Below are positions 33,273 through 40,542 of a stretch of 40,542 bases of DNA, in pieces; position 1 is the stretch's first letter; every line of letters starts with the position of its first letter. A program made the position numbers and the translations under genes. Origin of the DNA: an uncultured SAR86 cluster bacterium (lineage in GTDB: Bacteria > Pseudomonadota > Gammaproteobacteria > Magnimaribacterales > D2472); contig CABWZP010000008.1 in the NCBI GenBank assembly GCA_902509965.1, forward strand, positions 1-40,542, read 5' to 3'. The notes beneath the pieces are model-generated. The model was not told where the DNA came from. It searched no databases and saw only the letters and a program-made list of their open reading frames with translations.

Positions 33273-33290
33273 ATTTAGGTTGCCCTAAAT
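33273..33290. other. Hairpin and C7 tract in the leader of the TonB receptor
   Basis: ATTTAGG (33273-33279) and CCTAAAT (33284-33290) form a perfect 7-bp stem with a 4-nt loop, directly beside a C7 tract and GGG (33292-33301). The G7 run would lie in the receptor mRNA leader, about 75 nt before the ATG. Unusual in such AT-rich DNA; leader regulation is possible. Confidence 0.4.
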
Positions 33291-33352
33291 ACCCCCCCGG
33301 GAAGTTTAGCTTGTTTAAAGACCAGCAATTTCATTAAATTAGTCTTGAAAGG

Positions 33353-33380
33353 ACTATAACATTAGAGAGATATAATTCAA
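33353..33380 (-). promoter_or_regulatory. Candidate sigma70 promoter of the TonB receptor gene
   Basis: On the minus strand TTGAAT (33380-33375), a 16-nt spacer and TATAGT (33358-33353). The transcript would carry a leader of about 125 nt containing the hairpin at 33273-33290. Confidence 0.4.
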
Positions 33381-33397
33381 GTTTTTGGCTATATTGG

Positions 33398-33409
33398 TTA
33401 TGTACATAA
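33398..33409. promoter_or_regulatory. Perfect 12-nt palindrome TTATGTACATAA
   Basis: Fully symmetrical site in the divergent region between the TonB receptor and the BCCT transporter, 18 nt upstream of the receptor -35 candidate. It is a plausible operator for either gene; no regulator is adjacent. Confidence 0.4.
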
Positions 33410-33446
33410 ATTAGACAAAATTTTTCTAATTTTCTGTAAATTAGTT

Positions 33447-33462
33447 ATAGTGTTGGCACTAT
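33447..33462. promoter_or_regulatory. Inverted repeat before the BCCT gene, candidate operator
   Basis: ATAGTG and CACTAT arms with a TTGG centre, 20 nt upstream of the BCCT start. It overlaps TATAGT (33446-33451), a possible -10 element, so a bound protein would block transcription (inference). Confidence 0.4.
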
Positions 33463-33482
33463 TTCAAATTTAATGATAAAAA

Positions 33483-34998
33483 ATGCAAAATATTAGTAAG
33501 TCTAGATTTCTCTTTGCCGTTTCACTCATCCTATTCATTACAGCAATTGTTTCAACAAATTCTGATGTTTCTGAAGCATTATTCCTGCAAATTCAATCAT
33601 TTTTATCAGATTATTTTGGATGGTTGATTATTGTTCTTGCCAATGGATTTCTTATTTTTACTATTTATCTACTCTTTACCAAGCATAAAAATATCAGGCT
33701 GGGTGGACCAAATGCTACCCCCTCTTATACCTATGTAAATTGGATAGCTATGCTTTTCAGTGCTGGTTTAGGCATAGGGCTCCTTTTTTATGGAGTCGCT
33801 GAGCCAATAATGCATATGAGTTCATTCCCTGGAATGATTGACGGTGATAATGCACATAATGCTAGCAAGGCAATTAATCTTGCTAATCTTCATTGGGGTC
33901 TTCATGGATGGGCTGTTTATTCTTCTTTAGGACTATGTTTTGCATTTGCTTCATATAATAAAAAAACTGCCTTTTAGAGTAAGTTCGCTACTTGGAGAGA
34001 GAGTTTCATCTAATAAACCTTTAGCTGTTTTGATTGATGTTATAGCTATTTTAACAACAGTTTTTGGTGTCACTACATCCTTAGGTCTTGGAACCGTGCA
34101 AATAAGTGCAGGCATGGCACATATTTTTGGTATTGAAGAAACTTTTACCAACAAAGTTTATATCATTATCTTTATAACCTTATTGGGTTTAACAAGTGTC
34201 TCGCTTGGACTGAATGCAGGAATTAAAAAATTATCGCAATTAAACATGATAATTGCCACTGGGCTACTTTTATTGGTTTTTATCCTTGGACCAACTATCT
34301 TTATTGTTAACGCTTTGGTTCAAAATTTTGGAGCTTATTTAAATACCATTCTACAATCTGCAACATGGACTGAGGTCTATGATCCGACCTCTTGGCAGAA
34401 TGGATGGACTTTATTTTATTTTACCTGGTGGTTTTCATGGGCTCCTTTTGTCTCTTTGTTTATTGCAAGGATTTCGTATGGGAGAACGGTTAAAGAATTT
34501 ATCGTTGGGGTCTTGTTTGTACCATCTTTAATAGTTTTTTTATGGATGGGAGTTTTTGGTAATGCTGCAATTTATCAAGTTATTAGTAATACAAGTGATA
34601 TAAGCCAGGTTGTTGCTAATAATTTACCTGTAGCCTTGTTTACTTTGTATGATGTTTATCCTTTTGCTCAGCCTTTATCAATTGTTTCATTAATTTTAAT
34701 AATTACTTTTTTTGTGACTTCTTCAGATTCTGGTGCCTTAGTTGCATCGATGCTTTCATCAAAAGATCAAACAGATATAAATGATGATTCACCAATGATC
34801 TCTAGAGTTACATGGGCAGTTCTTCTTGGAATTGTTGCTGCAGTTCTTTTATATGCAGGTGGATTGACTGCTCTTCAAACTTCCGTAGTTATAACTGGAG
34901 TACCCTTTGCAATAATTATGGTGTTTGCTTGTAAAAATCTTCTAAAAGGTTTGGAAGAATCAGAAGATTCTCCACCAAGACATATAAACACCGATTAG
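33483..34998 (+). pseudogene. BCCT family (betaine/carnitine/choline) transporter, frameshifted
   Basis: Two frames make one transporter. 33483-33977 encodes the N-terminal 164 aa (including AGLGIGLLFYGVAEPI, a BCCT hallmark). The frame from about 33955 to 34998 encodes the rest, including the FTWWFSWAPFVSLFIARISYGRTVKEFIVG core. Joining them at the A7 run near 33959-33966 (...SYNKK + LPFRVSS...) gives about 505 aa, a normal BCCT length, if one A is removed. So there is one extra base: a real mutation, a slippage-variable tract or an assembly error. Both parts show no other decay. The family imports compatible solutes with Na+ or H+. The 3' end overlaps the convergent 61-aa ORF by 39 nt. Confidence 0.88.
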
Positions 34999-35145
34999 AT
35001 CAATCCAAGTCACTAAAAAAAGAAATCCTAGCCAGACTAGTTTGGTGTCGTAGTTTTTAAAAAGCTTTTTTAAAATAAAATGTAATATCGCTACAGATAA
35101 TGCAAGAATTGTAAAACTAATAAATATTGCTTTAATGAATTCCAT
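34960..35145 (-). CDS. 61-aa two-TM membrane protein
   Basis: This 61-aa protein has two hydrophobic segments, AIFISFTILALSVAILHFIL and LVWLGFLFLVTWIDLIGVY, joined by a basic linker KKLFKNYDTK. The end overlaps the BCCT gene on the other strand by 39 nt. It starts 16 nt after the 60-aa ORF and is probably co-transcribed. There is no clear ribosome binding site and no recognised family. Confidence 0.5.
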   Translation of the reverse strand: MEFIKAIFISFTILALSVAILHFILKKLFKNYDTKLVWLGFLFLVTWIDLIGVYMSWWRIF

Positions 35146-35161
35146 AAATTATTTTCTGAAG

Positions 35162-35344
35162 CTATTCATCAATGCTTTTGTCTAATTCATTAAGTTCATC
35201 TTCGGACATTTCTTCTTCATAGATCAAGCTATTATCTTCCACATCAGCCTCTACAGTTAGGGCTTTATCATTATTGGACAGCCTCCTAACAATAAGATAA
35301 GAAACTATTACTAAAGCTGCTATTCCGATTATTTGTATAAACAT
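35162..35344 (-). CDS. 60-aa membrane protein with acidic tail
   Basis: One N-terminal membrane helix (FIQIIGIAALVIVSYLIV), then RRLSNNDK and a strongly acidic tail (VEADVEDNSLIYEEEMSEDELNELDKSIDE). This bipartite layout is unlikely in a random frame and argues for a real protein. It may be an assembly or adaptor subunit of something in the membrane, but I do not recognise it. It heads a two-gene unit with the 61-aa ORF. Confidence 0.55.
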   Translation of the reverse strand: MFIQIIGIAALVIVSYLIVRRLSNNDKALTVEADVEDNSLIYEEEMSEDELNELDKSIDE

Positions 35345-35472
35345 ATTTTTTTAAAATTATTAACTTTATTAATAATACCTTTTTTTAGAATTAATAAATA
35401 ATACATACTAAAAAAATACATAGGTTTGTTGTTAGACATAATCCTAACAATCTAGCATTATGAATAATAATT

Positions 35473-36900
35473 ATGTCATCTATAAAATTAAGTACTAAAT
35501 TTTCATATGGTGTAGGAGCTATTGGTGAAGCTAGTGTTTTATGGCTGCTTGCTACTCTGGCCTTCTTTTTTTACAACCAGGTTATAGGTCTTTCAGGTTT
35601 CTTAACTGGTTTAGTAGTTTCGATAGCTATATTCTTTGATGCTATTTCAGATCCTTTAGTTGGATCAATGTCAGATAATTTTAAATCTAAGCTAGGAAGA
35701 AGACATCCCTTTATGTTTGCATCACCTTTACCCGTAATGATTTGTATTTTCTTAATATTCACTCCGCCAGAAGGAATGAATCAATTGGCAATATTTGCTT
35801 GGTTTACAGGATTTACTATTTTATTAAAGCTAAGTATTACTCTTTTTACTATTCCACATTTAGCCTTGGGAGCTGAGCTTTCTGATGATTACATCGAAAG
35901 ATCTAAAATTATGAGCTTCAATAATGTCCTTTCTTATACAGGTGTAATTATTATGCATGTCTATGTTTGGTTCTTTATTTTTCCAAATATTGAGGGGTAT
36001 GAGTTAGGTCAATTGTCTAGAGATGCATATCCACCAATAGTTATTTTTACCTGTATTTTAGTTGGTATAGCCTTAACAAGTTCAGCCTACTTTACTAAAG
36101 ACCAAATTTCTAAATTAAAACAACCCAGAGAAAGAAAAAGTAAAAATAACTTATTTAGATTTTTTAAAGACATTGGCAAGGTATTAAAAAATAAAAATTA
36201 TCTATATCTTCTTTTAGGTATATTTTTTCTTTCTATTCTAATAGGAACACATGAAGTGCTTGGACTTTACATGTACACTTTTTATTGGAAATTAAGTCCT
36301 ATTCAAACTGGTTGGTTGATTCTAAATAATGTATTTGGTTATGCGATAGGCTTTATAGTTACAGCTCGTCTTCATGCAAAATTTGATAAACCAATAATTA
36401 TTGTCCTCTCTGCAATAACTTTAAGTGTTTTTTGGTCACTAGCTGTTATTTTAAGTCTTTTTGGATTGGCTCCTGATCCTGCTTCATGGGATTTAGTAAT
36501 TTTTATAATCATTCTTGGATCAGTTGCTGCTGCAGCAGGCTCAATTATCCATATTAGTGTCATGTCAGCTTTGGCTGATATCTGTGATGAGCATGAACTT
36601 TTAACAGGTTATCGTCAAGAAGGTATTTTTTATTCCGCGCGATCGTTTTTTGCAAAATCTTCAGGTGCTCTTGGTTCGATTGTTGCAGGAACTGCATTGG
36701 AAATAATCAACTTTCCTTCATATGGTAGTGAGGAAGAAATTACACAATCTATGCTCTTTAATTTAGGAATTCTGGATGGTCCTTTTGCAATGATATGGGG
36801 TTTAATAGCTGCATTCTTTTATTCTGGGTACAAAATTACTAACAAATATCATAAAGAGATTAGAGATAAACTTGAACAGAAAAAGTTATATAATTCTTAA
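35473..36900 (+). CDS. GPH-family (MFS_2) sugar/glycoside:cation symporter
   Basis: This 475-aa, 12-TM symporter is a paralogue of the one at 10326. The same marks are present: FDAISDPLVGSMSDNFKSKLGRRHPFM, LFTIPHLALGAELSDDYIERSKIM, and ALADICDEHELLTGYRQEGIFYSARSF. It begins a plus-strand run with 3-nt gaps or less: symporter, nitroreductase, then serine hydrolase and SDR. This suggests uptake of a compound then processed by those enzymes. No good ribosome binding site is visible before the ATG. Confidence 0.88.
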   Translation: MSSIKLSTKFSYGVGAIGEASVLWLLATLAFFFYNQVIGLSGFLTGLVVSIAIFFDAISDPLVGSMSDNFKSKLGRRHPFMFASPLPVMICIFLIFTPPEGMNQLAIFAWFTGFTILLKLSITLFTIPHLALGAELSDDYIERSKIMSFNNVLSYTGVIIMHVYVWFFIFPNIEGYELGQLSRDAYPPIVIFTCILVGIALTSSAYFTKDQISKLKQPRERKSKNNLFRFFKDIGKVLKNKNYLYLLLGIFFLSILIGTHEVLGLYMYTFYWKLSPIQTGWLILNNVFGYAIGFIVTARLHAKFDKPIIIVLSAITLSVFWSLAVILSLFGLAPDPASWDLVIFIIILGSVAAAAGSIIHISVMSALADICDEHELLTGYRQEGIFYSARSFFAKSSGALGSIVAGTALEIINFPSYGSEEEITQSMLFNLGILDGPFAMIWGLIAAFFYSGYKITNKYHKEIRDKLEQKKLYNS

Positions 36901-36903
36901 TAA

Positions 36904-37461
36904 ATGGACGCTATAAAAAATATTACAACTAGAAGTTCTGCTAGAGAGCTAATCGAACCACATCCTTCAGCACAAGAAATGGAAACGGTTTTTAAGGCAG
37001 CTCTTAGAGCGCCCGATCACGCATGGTTAAAACCCTCAAGATTTATACAAATATCTGGTAATGGCAGAAATAAACTATCTCAAATATTTATTAAAACTGC
37101 ACATGAACTAAATAAAGAGTTAACGGAAACACAGATTTTGAAATATACAGAGGCTCCCTTTAGAGCTCCAATGATAATCATATTAATTTCTAATTATAAA
37201 GAACATCCAAAAGTGCCGCCCATAGAACAGATTATCTCAACAGGCTGCGCTGGCCAGAATATACTTTTAGCTTTAAATGCCTTAGGTTATGGAGGTATGT
37301 GGAGAACTGGAACCTTTGCATTTAATGAAGTTATATCAAAACATCTTGGATTAGAAAAATCGGCTCAAGTTATAGGATATATTTATGCAGGAACTAGAAC
37401 AGGTAAAAATAAAAAAATTCCAATTCATGATGTAAAAGATTATGTTGATGTTTGGGAATAA
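36904..37461 (+). CDS. YdjA-like nitroreductase (FMN)
   Basis: This 185-aa protein matches the short YdjA-type branch of the nitroreductase family. It shows TRSSARELIEPHPS, LRAPDHAWLKPSRF (the RAPDH signature), APFRAPMIII, QIISTGCAGQNILLALNALGYGGMWRTG and VIGYIYAGT. Members bind FMN as dimers and use NAD(P)H to reduce nitro, quinone or enone groups. It starts 3 nt after the GPH symporter stop. Its physiological substrate is unknown; the setting suggests redox conversion of the imported compound. Confidence 0.92.
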   Translation: MDAIKNITTRSSARELIEPHPSAQEMETVFKAALRAPDHAWLKPSRFIQISGNGRNKLSQIFIKTAHELNKELTETQILKYTEAPFRAPMIIILISNYKEHPKVPPIEQIISTGCAGQNILLALNALGYGGMWRTGTFAFNEVISKHLGLEKSAQVIGYIYAGTRTGKNKKIPIHDVKDYVDVWE

Positions 37462-37495
37462 TAATCAAATTGCTTAACATGAATAAGGGGGACTT

Positions 37496-38704
37496 ATGAA
37501 AACAATTGCGATCATTCTAATAGGTATTATTACTATACTTGCTTTTATCTATGGCCCTGGTGCCTTAAAGATTTATAGAATAATGCATTTGTATGATGAA
37601 GATAAAATTTCACATAATTTTATAAATATGCGCGATCTTTTTACAACATCAGAATCTATTGCGCGATCAACCAAAGCGAAAGCCATTCCAAAATCAAATG
37701 AATTGTTTTCACTCCCTGAGTCATACAAGTTTGATGGCAAGGATCAAAACTTAGAAAGTGCATTGAAGCATTTTAAAACTGATGGTCTTTTGATTATTAA
37801 AAATAATAAGGTGATTTATGAAGATTACTTTAATGGAAATACAGCTACCTCAAAACATATATCGTGGTCTGTCGCTAAGTCTTTTTTATCAGCCCTTGTG
37901 GGAATTGCTCTAAGAGATGGGTTGATTGATGATATTAATGACCCTATCACAAAATATCTACCTGATTTTAAAGGGACTGGTTATGATGGAATAAAAATAA
38001 AGAATATTCTGCAGATGTCTTCTGGGGTTTTATTTAATGAGGATTATGCAGACCCTAATTCAGATATAAATAAATTTGGACGCGCTGTTGCTGCCGGAAC
38101 TTCATTCAGAGATTTTGCTAAAACTCTAACTAATCACAAAGAACAAGGTACTTACAATCACTACGTTAGTATTGACTCACAAATGCTGGGTTTTTTGCTA
38201 GTAGAGGTTACAGGTATGCCTTTAAGAGAGTATTTACATAAACATATATGGGAAAAAATTGGCATGGAGGATGATGCTTATTATTTGTCTGATGATAAAG
38301 ATGTAGATATGGCTTTAGGAGGTTTAAATGCAACTCTAAGAGATTATGCTAAATTTGGCCTTTTGTACTTAAACAATGGTAAGTGGGATGATGAGCAGGT
38401 GGTTCCAAGCGCTTGGGTAGATGCATCCCATAACATGGATGCTCCTCATCTTCAGCCAGGTGTTAATGATCTCTCATCTAGTGCTTGGGGCTATGGTTAC
38501 CAATGGTGGGTTCCAGGCTTTCCTGATACAGATTACACTGCATCAGGAGTTTATAATCAGTATATTTATATAGATCCACTTAGTGATGTTGTAATAGCAA
38601 AAACATCATCAAATCATAGGTTTACAGCCGAAAAAGAGTATTCTAAAGCAGCTCATGTTGCTATGTTTAGAGCGATAGCTAAATCTACAAATTCTAATTT
38701 ATAA
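37496..38704 (+). CDS. Serine hydrolase, class C beta-lactamase / NylB-like
   Basis: This 402-aa protein has one N-terminal hydrophobic helix (TIAIILIGIITILAFIYGPG), either a signal anchor or uncleaved signal. The catalytic Ser125-Val-Ala-Lys128 (SWSVAKSF) and Tyr223 in NHYVSIDSQMLG are typical of 6-aminohexanoate-dimer hydrolase-like esterases. The later GYQWWVPG, then TASGVYNQYIYIDP, fits the same group. AGGGGGA is about 6 nt before the ATG. It lies 34 nt after the nitroreductase and 3 nt before the SDR. An amide or ester substrate is likely. It differs clearly from the other serine hydrolase at 27323. Confidence 0.9.
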   Translation: MKTIAIILIGIITILAFIYGPGALKIYRIMHLYDEDKISHNFINMRDLFTTSESIARSTKAKAIPKSNELFSLPESYKFDGKDQNLESALKHFKTDGLLIIKNNKVIYEDYFNGNTATSKHISWSVAKSFLSALVGIALRDGLIDDINDPITKYLPDFKGTGYDGIKIKNILQMSSGVLFNEDYADPNSDINKFGRAVAAGTSFRDFAKTLTNHKEQGTYNHYVSIDSQMLGFLLVEVTGMPLREYLHKHIWEKIGMEDDAYYLSDDKDVDMALGGLNATLRDYAKFGLLYLNNGKWDDEQVVPSAWVDASHNMDAPHLQPGVNDLSSSAWGYGYQWWVPGFPDTDYTASGVYNQYIYIDPLSDVVIAKTSSNHRFTAEKEYSKAAHVAMFRAIAKSTNSNL

Positions 38705-38707
38705 ACA

Positions 38708-39481
38708 ATGGAAAATTTGTCACAAAAGCCTGTTGCCATAATTACTGGTGCTAGTCGTGGAGTTGGAGCTGCAACTGCATTATTGCTTGCCTCCAAGGGT
38801 TGGAACATTACACTTACATGCTCAAGTACAATAAAAGAAGCTAATGAAATTGCAAAGGCATGTGAAGATTATGATGTTGAAGCTTTAGCTATTCAGGCTG
38901 ATGTTTCAGATAACAATGATTGTATAAATACTATTGATCAAACAATTAATAAATGGGGTCGAATTGATGCATTAATAAACAATGCTGGAACTAGCAAATT
39001 TGCATGGGATCATTCTAATCTAGAGCTCCTTGATGCTGTGGATTTTCAAAAAATATATTCTGTGAATTTGGTTGGTCCATTCCAGATGATAAAAGCTTCA
39101 AAAGAATTTTTAATGAAAAGTGATAATCCCAGTATTACAAATGTATCTTCTATAGCAGGCATAAAAGGTATAGGAAGCTCGATTGCCTATGCAGCCTCAA
39201 AAGGTGCTTTAAATACTATGACTATTTCAATGGCAAGGAATTTAGGACCAATTAGAGTTAATGCTATCTGTCCTGGGTTTATTGATGGAGACTGGTTGAA
39301 AGCTGGTCTTGGTGAAGAAATGTTTGATGCAGCTAAAACTAATCTTGAGTCTACCGTGCCATTAAAATCTGTAGCAACTCCAGAAACCATTGCTGAATCC
39401 ATATTAGCTTTTATATTACTTAATAAAAACGCAACTGGTCAGCTTCTAATTCTTGATGGTGGTCACCATTTAAATCTATAA
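38708..39481 (+). CDS. Classical SDR-family oxidoreductase
   Basis: This 257-aa classical short-chain dehydrogenase has GASRGVG at 14-20, NNAG at 91-94 and the catalytic set Ser147/Ser148, Tyr161 and Lys165 (YAASKGAL). The end GQLLILDGGHHLNL is the usual C-terminal strand (FabG-like). It uses NAD(P)(H). The ATG is 3 nt after the serine hydrolase stop, so co-transcription is likely. The substrate, an alcohol or ketone, is unknown. Unlike the SDR at 2636, all catalytic residues are standard. Confidence 0.93.
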   Translation: MENLSQKPVAIITGASRGVGAATALLLASKGWNITLTCSSTIKEANEIAKACEDYDVEALAIQADVSDNNDCINTIDQTINKWGRIDALINNAGTSKFAWDHSNLELLDAVDFQKIYSVNLVGPFQMIKASKEFLMKSDNPSITNVSSIAGIKGIGSSIAYAASKGALNTMTISMARNLGPIRVNAICPGFIDGDWLKAGLGEEMFDAAKTNLESTVPLKSVATPETIAESILAFILLNKNATGQLLILDGGHHLNL

Positions 39482-39530
39482 AAAATTTGCATTGAAAAAT
39501 GGTAAATGGATATGTTAATTTATTTGTACT

Positions 39531-40542
39531 ATGAAAATTAAATATAAATTTTTTACGCTACTCGCTCTTCTTCTGGTTATAGGTATTGAGGCTGAGCCAT
39601 TTGATTCCACTTATATAGCCAAACCATCAGTAACATCATTATTAAAAAATGCAAATATTTATGATGGTGAAGGCAATGAATTTCTTGGTTATGACCTACT
39701 CATCAAAAATGGAAAAATTGAGGCTATTGGTTCTGATCTAGATACCCAAACAGAAGATGCTATTGAGTATGATCTTTCTGGAATGTGGGTAACTCCTGGT
39801 ATTATTGATTTACATTCTCATATGGGTGTCTATTCTGCACCTGGAGTAAAATCAAGTTCTGATGGTAATGAATCTACAAGCCCGGTAACTGCAGACGTTT
39901 GGGCAGAGCATTCAGTTTGGACACAAGATCCTCAGTTCTCATTAGCTCTTCAAGGTGGTGTAACAACTTTTCATGTATTACCTGGCTCTGCAAACTTAAT
40001 TGGTGGAAGAGGAACAACGTTTAAAAATGTTCAAAGTAATACTGTTCAAGGTATGAAGTATCCTGATGCACCCCATTCATTAAAAATGGCATGTGGTGAA
40101 AATCCTAAGAGAGTTTACGGCAGTAGACGACAAGCACCATCAACACGAATGGGTAATGTTGCAGGCTATAGAAAGGCTTGGATCAAGGCCTCAAAGTATA
40201 AACAAAATATGAATTCATATGAGAGCAAGTCAGCAGAAGCAAAAGAGATAGTAAGCCCTCCTACGCGTGACTTAGAGATGGATACATTAGCAGGAGTCCT
40301 TGATGGAGAAATTTTGGTTCAAAACCATTGTTATCGTGCAGAAGAAATGGCAATGATGATAGATATTGCTAAAGAGTTTGGATATAAAATAACTGCTTTT
40401 CACCATGCTGTTGAAGCTTATAAAATTGCTGATTTATTAGCCGACAATGATATTTGTGGAGCTTTATGGGCAGATTGGTGGGGCTTTAAACATGAGGCCT
40501 ACGATATGGTTCAAGAAAATATAGCTATTATTGATCAAGCTA
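39531..40542 (+). CDS. Amidohydrolase, exported (3' end cut by window edge)
   Basis: The frame from the ATG at 39531 stays open to the right edge (337 codons). A signal peptide (KFFTLLALLLVIGIEA) is followed by the composite beta-sandwich (NANIYDGEGN ... IKNGKIEAIGSDL). The metal-binding WVTPGIIDLHSHMG has His95 and His97. GGVTTFHVLPGSANLIGGRGT, NHCYRAEEM (His266) and FHHAVEAYKIA (His291/292) follow. These mark the metal-dependent amidohydrolases of the imidazolonepropionase/peptidase-like group. Periplasmic or lipid-side action is implied. It follows the SDR by 49 nt and may belong to the same run. The C-terminal Asp ligand is beyond the edge. Confidence 0.88.
   Translation, partial: MKIKYKFFTLLALLLVIGIEAEPFDSTYIAKPSVTSLLKNANIYDGEGNEFLGYDLLIKNGKIEAIGSDLDTQTEDAIEYDLSGMWVTPGIIDLHSHMGVYSAPGVKSSSDGNESTSPVTADVWAEHSVWTQDPQFSLALQGGVTTFHVLPGSANLIGGRGTTFKNVQSNTVQGMKYPDAPHSLKMACGENPKRVYGSRRQAPSTRMGNVAGYRKAWIKASKYKQNMNSYESKSAEAKEIVSPPTRDLEMDTLAGVLDGEILVQNHCYRAEEMAMMIDIAKEFGYKITAFHHAVEAYKIADLLADNDICGALWADWWGFKHEAYDMVQENIAIIDQA

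Noticed and set aside
33940-33977. Second BCCT frame starting as its own gene with the codons around 33940
   Set aside because: The first residues (MHLLHIIK) do not resemble BCCT, while the residues after the A7 run continue the upstream frame exactly. One frameshifted gene is simpler than two.
33955-33977. Programmed ribosomal frameshift in the BCCT gene
   Set aside because: A +1 shift would be needed at an A7 run; known A-run slippage is mostly -1, and transporters are not known to use it. Mutation, slippage of DNA or assembly error are likelier.
33951-34154. 67-aa minus-strand frame over the BCCT gene
   Set aside because: Shadow of the transporter reading frame; no independent support.
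1-40542. Mobile elements, prophage, CRISPR array, integron
   Set aside because: No transposase, integrase, cas gene, regularly spaced repeats or attachment-like duplication of the tRNA 3' end was seen.

Overview
The window is chromosomal DNA from a low-G+C, densely packed Gram-negative bacterium. The protein set (LolC/E-type permease, HemH, YajQ, TonB-dependent receptor, TPR-sulfotransferase, GPH symporters, BCCT transporter, many small hydrolases and SDR enzymes) and the very short intergenic gaps suggest a streamlined marine gammaproteobacterium, possibly SAR86-like. That placement is inferred from gene content; no rRNA or taxonomic marker was tested. I see no phage, IS element, CRISPR array or integration module.

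Layout. (1) 1-7211, minus strand: one compact run trpS > unknown 178-aa protein > MFS exporter > hemH > DECR-like SDR > aldehyde dehydrogenase > LolC/E permease (cut by the left edge). Four successive junctions in it are 8-nt start/stop overlaps. (2) 7242-8678, plus: a DUF349 protein. (3) 8662-15399, minus: MATE exporter with a small membrane protein; a GPH symporter, alpha/beta hydrolase, DUF3089 hydrolase and HD-domain metalloprotein; then a hotdog thioesterase and a TetR regulator, divergent from a TIP30-like NAD(P)-binding protein. Two palindromes lie in the TetR divergent region. (4) 16195-21329: a crotonase, an unknown five-TM protein, a large lipoprotein with a C-terminal type-1-copper-like domain, and small enzymes (GFA, ABM, DUF4177). 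(5) 20868-24174, minus: yajQ, a CtlX-type hydrolase, an unknown protein with a short internal repeat, and six very small hydrophobic ORFs (25-57 aa). This is the least familiar part of the window. (6) tRNA-Ser(UGA) at 24323-24412. (7) 24414-33220, minus: an ABC-2 exporter with an alpha/beta hydrolase; a 31-aa membrane ORF and a class C beta-lactamase-like hydrolase; a TPR-sulfotransferase; a strong terminator; and a TonB-dependent receptor. (8) 33483-40542, mostly plus: a BCCT transporter broken by one frameshift in an A7 run, a pair of small membrane ORFs on the minus strand, and a catabolic-looking run GPH symporter > nitroreductase > serine hydrolase > SDR > amidohydrolase (cut by the right edge).

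Together the genes describe a heterotroph that scavenges organic compounds: outer-membrane uptake (TonB receptor), inner-membrane symport (two GPH, one BCCT), hydrolysis and redox processing (hydrolases, SDRs, ALDH, crotonase, thioesterase) and export (MFS, MATE, ABC-2). Specific substrates cannot be read from the sequence.
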